37,176 nt of DNA. Source: Candidatus Poribacteria bacterium (lineage in GTDB: Bacteria; Poribacteria; WGA-4E; WGA-3G). Positions 32,850-37,176 of the stretch are shown piece by piece (the first letter of the stretch is position 1; the number at the start of each line of letters is the position of its first letter). The stretch covers positions 1-37,176 of the forward strand of contig JAPPII010000109.1 of the NCBI GenBank assembly GCA_028820845.1, read 5' to 3'. The translations under genes were made by a program, and so were the position numbers. The notes under the pieces are model-generated. The model made no database searches, was not told the origin of the DNA, and saw only the letters and a program-made list of their open reading frames with translations.

Positions 32850-33106
32850 TTAGGTGTTTACGATGTCTTCAGCAAAATAATCGGAATCTACGCGCTTGAT
32901 TTCATAAGTTTTCGTTGTTGAAACACCAACGTTGTGGTCAATCATCAGCTGTGCAAGTTGGTTTCCATCAATGAGGATAACCTTAGAGTCCCTGGAGTCA
33001 ATCGTTCCTGTCCACTTTTACTCAGGGATCCCCTTTCATCTTTGGTAAGCGAAAAATGTTTAGTAAGCATATTGATAATTTTCGGACGAAGATATTCCTG
33101 ACCGTG
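32850..33106 (-). pseudogene. mrr: Mrr restriction endonuclease remnant (two ends only)
   Basis: From about 33106 the minus strand reads GQEYLRPKIINML, then TKHFSLTKDERGSLSKSGQE, matching the N-terminal winged-helix-like part of Mrr-type methyl-directed restriction enzymes. At about 32990-33005 this gives way, in another frame, to SRDSKVILIDGNQLAQL, then MIDHNVGVSTTKTYEIKR and VDSDYFAEDIVNT with stop at 32852-32850, the Mrr C terminus. The catalytic core between them, normally about 200 residues, is gone, and stop codons interrupt the frame upstream. The gene's promoter still looks intact (33133-33160). The fragment lies between the ATPase-nuclease and the ADP-ribosylglycohydrolase. Confidence 0.72.
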
Positions 33107-33132
33107 AATTTATTTTCCCAGTTCACCATAAA

Positions 33133-33160
33133 AGCATAACAAACTTAATCTATTTGTCAA
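33133..33160 (-). promoter_or_regulatory. promoter upstream of the mrr remnant
   Basis: On the minus strand TTGACA (33160-33155) and TATGCT (33138-33133) are 16 bases apart, just after the ADP-ribosylglycohydrolase stop. It is the only good promoter upstream of the ATPase-nuclease gene. Confidence 0.45.
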
Positions 33161-33164
33161 GCGT

Positions 33165-33938
33165 TTATTGCAAATGATACATCTCCTGTATCACCTTAAG
33201 GATGTTTGGGGCATCAGAGAGATAGTGGGTTTTTGTCTGTTCTATGAGTTCATCCGGAACGCCGTGTAATGCTTCAGCGATGGGACCAGCGATAGCAGCA
33301 AGAGTATCCGCATCGCCGCCGAGAGAGATGGCGTTACGGATTGCATCTTCAAAACTGACTGATTCCAACGCACAGGTGATTGCCTGTGGTACCGTCTCTT
33401 GGCAAATTTCATTGAAAGTATAATCCGGCCGAATGTCGTCGATTGTCTGTGTTAAGTCATACCCACAGTCGACGGTGATAATCTCGCGAATCGTCTCTGG
33501 TGTCACGCCTCGATACGCGAGCCAGATGGCATAGGTTGTTGCCCGCGCGCCTTTTATGCCCTCCGGGTGATTGTGGGTGATTTCGGTTACTTTATTGGTG
33601 GCGGAGAGCGCAGCTTCCAGATCGTCACGGTTCAAGAACGCCGCTGGTGAAACGCGCATCGCCGCACCGTTCCCGTAACTGTTATAAGGTTCCGGGGAAT
33701 CCGCATAAATCCATCCGCCAAACATGCCGCCGTAACCCCGCCCTGGATAACGCTGACACCATGCCTGCATCGTTTCTGCTGGCGGCAGATCGTGCAGCAG
33801 TATATCCGCGACAGCGATGGTACATACCGAATCATCTGTGAAAAAACAGTCATCATCAAAGAAAGGAAAATTTTTGGTTTTAATCGGATGCCATTCATAG
33901 ATGGAACCGACGATGTCGCCTATAATCGCACCTAACAT
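33165..33938 (-). CDS. ADP-ribosylglycohydrolase family protein
   Basis: A 257-residue all-helical hydrolase (PF03747). Two magnesium sites are expected from FFTDDS (Thr34, Asp35, Asp36) and GGDADTLAAIAG near the C terminus. Members remove ADP-ribose from proteins (DraG) or hydrolyse related ADP-ribose or crystallin-like substrates. The protein is close to the minimal length of the family. AAGGAG five bases before the ATG supports the start. It is divergent from the lipoprotein at 34077, with 138 bases between them, and no partner ADP-ribosyltransferase is visible in the window. Confidence 0.87.
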   Translation of the reverse strand: MLGAIIGDIVGSIYEWHPIKTKNFPFFDDDCFFTDDSVCTIAVADILLHDLPPAETMQAWCQRYPGRGYGGMFGGWIYADSPEPYNSYGNGAAMRVSPAAFLNRDDLEAALSATNKVTEITHNHPEGIKGARATTYAIWLAYRGVTPETIREIITVDCGYDLTQTIDDIRPDYTFNEICQETVPQAITCALESVSFEDAIRNAISLGGDADTLAAIAGPIAEALHGVPDELIEQTKTHYLSDAPNILKVIQEMYHLQ

Positions 33939-34076
33939 GTCCTCTCCTTTGTGTTTGGCAGAAAAAAATAGAAAATCTACTTAGCGATATGCTATACTAT
34001 TTTGGCGTATAGGTAATATTATACCATATTTAGCTGATCGATAGCAGATTAAATCGAAAAACTGAAAAGAGGACAG

Positions 34077-34832
34077 ATGCAGCGGATTCTTTTCACCGTT
34101 TGTGGAATATTATTGCTATTATTGGGCTGCGGTTCGGATGAAATGCCTGAATCGATGGAAGTCATACCAAACTATTTCCCTGATGCAGTCGGAAGTCGAT
34201 GGGTTTATCTATATTCTGACGGCATCCAAGGGGCAACTGAGGTTAACGACGAAATAAACATTGATGGCAAGAATTATCGAACCCTCAAGGAAACACCACC
34301 AAATGCGGAAACTGATTTCGACCTGTTGAAACCTATATCCTATCGGGTTACAGAGAATCAGATTCTTTTCGCTATAGGTGGAGAGATAGACCATTATGTT
34401 CAAAACGAAATCCCGGCTTCAGTACAAGATGACTTCACCGGTTTGGACCTGAGTGTTACAGTGGAACCTATCTCCTCACCTGAACTGGTCTTTCTGCAAT
34501 TTCCACCGAGTCCGAGTTTCCAGTGGGATGCCCTTAATATGCAGATTAACGGAAGTATCATTTTACAGAACATCGCACTTCTTCAGTTCCCTTTTGAGGT
34601 AGTTATTCGTATCACGGGTGAGGTCGTCGCCGAAGGTCCTCTCGAAACGCCTGCCGGAAACTTTGAAAAAACCTATCAACTCGAATACCAGACAGAAATC
34701 ACACAGACGCTTTTTTCAGAAACGAAAACGACGGCGCATAGCCAGACAATATGGTTTGTGCCGCATGTCGGTATTGCGAAAACAGAAAATGAACTCGGAG
34801 GGTCGGAGTTGATTGAATATTCCGTAGAATGA
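34077..34832 (+). CDS. lipoprotein of unknown function, coupled to an ELM1-family gene
   Basis: A 251-residue protein with a lipobox LLGC (lipidated Cys at about 18). The mature part is rich in beta-strand-like segments: a WVYLYSDG segment near the start and a paired pattern around ETPAGNFEKTYQLEY, with GIAKTEN near the end. This resembles small exported lipoproteins in which a beta-sandwich measures or binds a ligand, but I assign no function. AGAGGA precedes the ATG. Its stop overlaps the next start (ATGA, 34829-34832), so the two are translated together. Confidence 0.75.
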   Translation: MQRILFTVCGILLLLLGCGSDEMPESMEVIPNYFPDAVGSRWVYLYSDGIQGATEVNDEINIDGKNYRTLKETPPNAETDFDLLKPISYRVTENQILFAIGGEIDHYVQNEIPASVQDDFTGLDLSVTVEPISSPELVFLQFPPSPSFQWDALNMQINGSIILQNIALLQFPFEVVIRITGEVVAEGPLETPAGNFEKTYQLEYQTEITQTLFSETKTTAHSQTIWFVPHVGIAKTENELGGSELIEYSVE

Positions 34833-35905
34833 AAGTTATCATTTTAAGCGACAACAGACCGGGACACTATAAGCAATCTTTAGGGATTGTGCAAAAATTG
34901 CCTGAATGTCAAACGGAATATCTTGAGATACACTTCAGGCAGAAGTGGCTCGATAATTTCTTGCGGGTCTTTATGTGTGTCTTCGGTGGGATGTCGCTTC
35001 CCACGTCGCTTATCCGCGTGCTTCTCCAGTGGAGTCTTACTCCGGAAAGTTACACTACCCTTGCCCATCTCCAAACCGCTGACGTTGTTCTCTCAACCGG
35101 ATCATCTGTGGCAGCTGTCAACCTACTTCTTGGCAAAATTCTCCGCGCTAAAACGGTTACATGTCGGCGACCTTCGCCAATAGGTACTCGCTATTTTGAT
35201 CTGGCAATCCTCCCGATGATCTCATGGCAGCGTGCAAAATCTAAAAGCAATATCTGCCAAACGATAGGTGTGCCGAACCCGATTTCACCAGATACATTAA
35301 AATCCGAACGGCAACGACTGAAACAGGAACTTAACCTACCAGACTGCCAGCGTATCGGCATACTCCTCGGTGGAACGGACCGGCACGAGACAATCACGAC
35401 AGCGGATGCGGTAAAACTCAACGATATTTGTGAAACAGCCGCAGCGGAAATGAATGCACAGGTATTGATGACAACCTCTCGTCGAACACCGCCAGATGTC
35501 GTAGCGAGTTTGTCCTCAACACTGAAGGACACCGATTGGTGTCCGCTATTCGTTACGCCAGACGGACCTTCGGAACTCGCAGACCCGTACCAAGCGATTC
35601 TCTCCTTAAGTGACCTCCTTATTGTTACAGCAGATAGCTTCTCAATGGTTTGTGAAGCAGCAAGCAGTGGATGTCCAGTTATTGTTCTCATGCTATCAAA
35701 AGAAAAGGCGAGCCTCCCAAACCGGCATAAAGTCTATCGGTATATGGAAGAACAGGGGATTGTGCGTCGATGCAGACCTGATAATTTAGCACAATACATT
35801 GTCAGTACCCTCACTTCAGATGTCCGACCCTCACCCCTCCAAGACACAGAGATAGCGGCGCGCGCAATTAATTCTCTCATAACTGGCAACTCATCAAAAA
35901 AATAA
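34829..35905 (+). CDS. ELM1/mitochondrial-fission-like family protein
   Basis: A 358-residue protein of the ELM1 family (PF06258), first named from a plant mitochondrial fission factor but common in bacteria near envelope genes. Hallmarks are SDNRPGHYKQS at the start, GGTDRHE, TTSRRTP, and DPYQAILSLSDLLIVTADSFSMVCEAASSG near the C terminus. The last resembles the donor-binding half of GT-B glycosyltransferases, so a role in glycan or lipid-linked sugar chemistry is plausible; activity is unproven. It is coupled to the lipoprotein upstream. A strong stem-loop follows four bases after its stop. Confidence 0.75.
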   Translation: MKVIILSDNRPGHYKQSLGIVQKLPECQTEYLEIHFRQKWLDNFLRVFMCVFGGMSLPTSLIRVLLQWSLTPESYTTLAHLQTADVVLSTGSSVAAVNLLLGKILRAKTVTCRRPSPIGTRYFDLAILPMISWQRAKSKSNICQTIGVPNPISPDTLKSERQRLKQELNLPDCQRIGILLGGTDRHETITTADAVKLNDICETAAAEMNAQVLMTTSRRTPPDVVASLSSTLKDTDWCPLFVTPDGPSELADPYQAILSLSDLLIVTADSFSMVCEAASSGCPVIVLMLSKEKASLPNRHKVYRYMEEQGIVRRCRPDNLAQYIVSTLTSDVRPSPLQDTEIAARAINSLITGNSSKK

Positions 35906-35908
35906 CGT

Positions 35909-35930
35909 GGCGAGGTCTTTCGACCTCGCC
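35909..35930 (+). terminator. stem-loop after the ELM1-family gene
   Basis: GGCGAGGTC (35909-35917) pairs perfectly with GACCTCGCC (35922-35930) around a TTTC loop, starting four bases after the stop. There is no T-run, so it may be a repeat-derived structure that protects or ends the transcript. A related palindrome, CTTCGACCTCGAAG, lies at 36086-36099. Confidence 0.5.
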
Positions 35931-35956
35931 GTTCCAGAGTAAGTCTAAAAAATATG

Positions 35957-36036
35957 TGGACACTTGTAGCATAAACAGTCAGTTTGTGCCAGGATAGCAC
36001 ACAAACTAACAGTTTGCGCTACAATAGAAGTGTCCA
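35957..36036. repeat. inverted pair of GTAG-hairpin repeats within 9-bp inverted ends
   Basis: TGGACACTT (35957-35965) and AAGTGTCCA (36028-36036) enclose GTAG plus a hairpin (35966 on) and a facing hairpin plus CTAC (to 36022). The inner part of the right unit is CAAACTaacAGTTTG, related to 6901-6923. The arrangement resembles BIMEs built from two inverted REP units, or a small MITE. Confidence 0.6.
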
Positions 36037-36107
36037 AGTAATTATGGACTTTACTATATTTTATTCAGTTATTCTGTTGTAAGGCTTCGACCTCGAAGAA
36101 GTTTAGA

Positions 36108-37073
36108 CTAATTCGATGGCGGGACAACTGTGCCTTCCACTAATAATTCAGTATCTTCCGTTGTCGGTTCATAATATCCTGAACCGAAGAGATAACCGTC
36201 GTGTCGAATCGCCCATCCGCGCTTCTGTTCATCTTTACCAGTTTCGGGATTGGGCCACAAGTACTCAATCCAGAGTCCGGTCCCGGTCGCCGCGGCGATT
36301 TCTGCTCCCAACATCCGTTTGCCATCAAGCCCCATAATATCCTTCAGATCTGTTCCTATGAAGTCAGGTCTCGGTGCGTGTGCGACGTGGCGATCATTTT
36401 CGTCGATGATGACGACATACCACTGTCCATCAATATTTGCGGGATTGTTGTAGTAAGCAGCGGTCGCTTCAATGCCTTCAAATTCATAACGGGCAATTGC
36501 TTGCAGAACTATGTTCCGTGTAAATGCCTCTGGATCGTCTTTGGAGGCAATTGAGAACGTCGCGGGGTCCGGATTCCACGTTTGATAATATCCCGAACTG
36601 AACAGGTAACCGTCGTAACGGATTGACCACGTGCGCTTCTGTCCTAATTTGTTCGTGTCAGGATTGGGCCACAGGTACTCTGTCCAAAGTCCCTCTTCTG
36701 TCGCCATAGCAATTTCCATACCTAGGGATGCCCTATCAACCCCGTCAATATCCTCTATAGGTCTACCGACGGAACTGGGATTTGCGGGATGTGCGACAAA
36801 GATATTGTTTTCATTGATGATGAAGACGTACCACTGTCCATCAATACTTGCGGGATCGTTGTAGTAGGCTATTGTTGCATCGCGACCTTCCGTTTTGTAA
36901 AGATTAATCGCCGCTTGCACAAGCGTAACTGCGAATGCCTCAGGATCCTCTGCTGTAGGTGTCTCGGTTGCTGTGATGGATTCCATGATCGGTTTCGTCA
37001 TGGATCGCTCACAACCGATAATGCTAAACGCCGTAAGTCCTACAATAAACAGTATAAACAAAAAATTTCTCAA
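36108..37073 (-). CDS. lipoprotein with two Cache-like sensor domains
   Basis: A 321-residue lipoprotein. The signal peptide ends SIIGC (Cys21). Two homologous units follow at about 43-163 and 180-301. Each has a DPEAF start, AYYN-x-P-x-x-IDGQWYV, VAHP or VAHA, GLW-x-EYLWPNP and DGYLFxSGYY. The pattern fits single-Cache (sCache_2-like) ligand-sensing domains, normally attached to chemoreceptors or kinases. No output domain is present, so it may bind a small molecule at the membrane and present it to a partner. The start is TTG at 37073, six bases after AAGGAG. Internal duplication is clear. Confidence 0.8.
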   Translation of the reverse strand: MRNFLFILFIVGLTAFSIIGCERSMTKPIMESITATETPTAEDPEAFAVTLVQAAINLYKTEGRDATIAYYNDPASIDGQWYVFIINENNIFVAHPANPSSVGRPIEDIDGVDRASLGMEIAMATEEGLWTEYLWPNPDTNKLGQKRTWSIRYDGYLFSSGYYQTWNPDPATFSIASKDDPEAFTRNIVLQAIARYEFEGIEATAAYYNNPANIDGQWYVVIIDENDRHVAHAPRPDFIGTDLKDIMGLDGKRMLGAEIAAATGTGLWIEYLWPNPETGKDEQKRGWAIRHDGYLFGSGYYEPTTEDTELLVEGTVVPPSN

Positions 37074-37123
37074 TTTTGACTCCTTTTTTCGTGAATAAAA
37101 AATTTAACACAGGTTTAATTGTA

Positions 37124-37136
37124 TAGGACTTACGCA
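37124..37136 (+). repeat. TAGGACTTACGCA motif
   Basis: The motif also occurs on the minus strand near 3211-3225, directly after a lipoprotein stop. It may mark the end of a dispersed element running past the window's right edge. Confidence 0.4.
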
Positions 37137-37176
37137 GCGTTAAATTTGAGTGAGGGTGATTTGAGTTGCTGGCAGA

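Noticed and set aside
35909-35930. tRNA gene or classical rho-independent terminator
   Set aside because: The stem-loop is isolated, lacks other tRNA arms and is not followed by a run of T.

Overview
The window looks like chromosomal DNA of a Gram-negative, probably uncultured bacterium with moderate GC content. Several features support this. There are many lipoproteins, a PorV/PorQ-like outer-membrane barrel, secreted HAF-repeat proteins with a FlgD-like C-terminal sorting domain, a phytanoyl-CoA dioxygenase, an enolase-superfamily enzyme, a pair of Ldh2-type dehydrogenases, and many short palindromic repeats. From family knowledge this mix resembles Candidatus Poribacteria or a related marine lineage. 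That assignment is inference; no rRNA gene is present to test it.

Layout. 1-890: a fused nucleotidyltransferase-HEPN gene with its own promoter. 896-4945 (minus): a phosphodiester glycosidase, a lipoprotein, a zinc alcohol dehydrogenase and hemW. 5008-6843 (minus): a membrane protein with an 8-residue tandem repeat, a MITE-like element and threonine synthase. 7071-11857 (minus): two paralogous secreted HAF-repeat proteins, the larger with its repeat domain duplicated internally. 12102-15370 (minus): two tandem Ldh2-family dehydrogenases downstream of an orphan branched-chain-amino-acid-type binding lipoprotein. 15499-18029 (plus): sulfotransferase, Gfo/Idh/MocA oxidoreductase and HAD hydrolase. 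18030-21735: repeats, two secreted proteins with a common C-terminal tail, and three decayed genes (TolB-like, type ISP restriction enzyme, Rpn-like). 22049-23881 (minus): polysaccharide export protein, a small basic protein and a zinc-ribbon protein. 24293-31187: amidohydrolase, YbhN-like flippase, MFS transporter, PorV-like barrel, PhyH dioxygenase and enolase-superfamily enzyme. 31227-33938 (minus): ATPase-nuclease, a decayed mrr gene and ADP-ribosylglycohydrolase. 34077-35905 (plus): a lipoprotein coupled to an ELM1-family protein. 36108-37073 (minus): a lipoprotein with two Cache-like domains.

Three observations stand out. First, several palindromic repeat families with different stems share the layout GTAG followed by a hairpin, the layout of REP elements mobilised by RAYT/TnpA-REP transposases. 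Many sit at or just after stop codons. Second, three separate genes (TolB-like, type ISP enzyme, Mrr) survive only as their two ends, with the middle removed. Third, two intact secreted proteins and the TolB remnant end in a common short tail, roughly [TL]-W-x-x-[LV]-K plus 3-5 residues, which could be an undescribed sorting or anchoring signal. I see no tRNA, rRNA or CRISPR array, and no complete insertion sequence.
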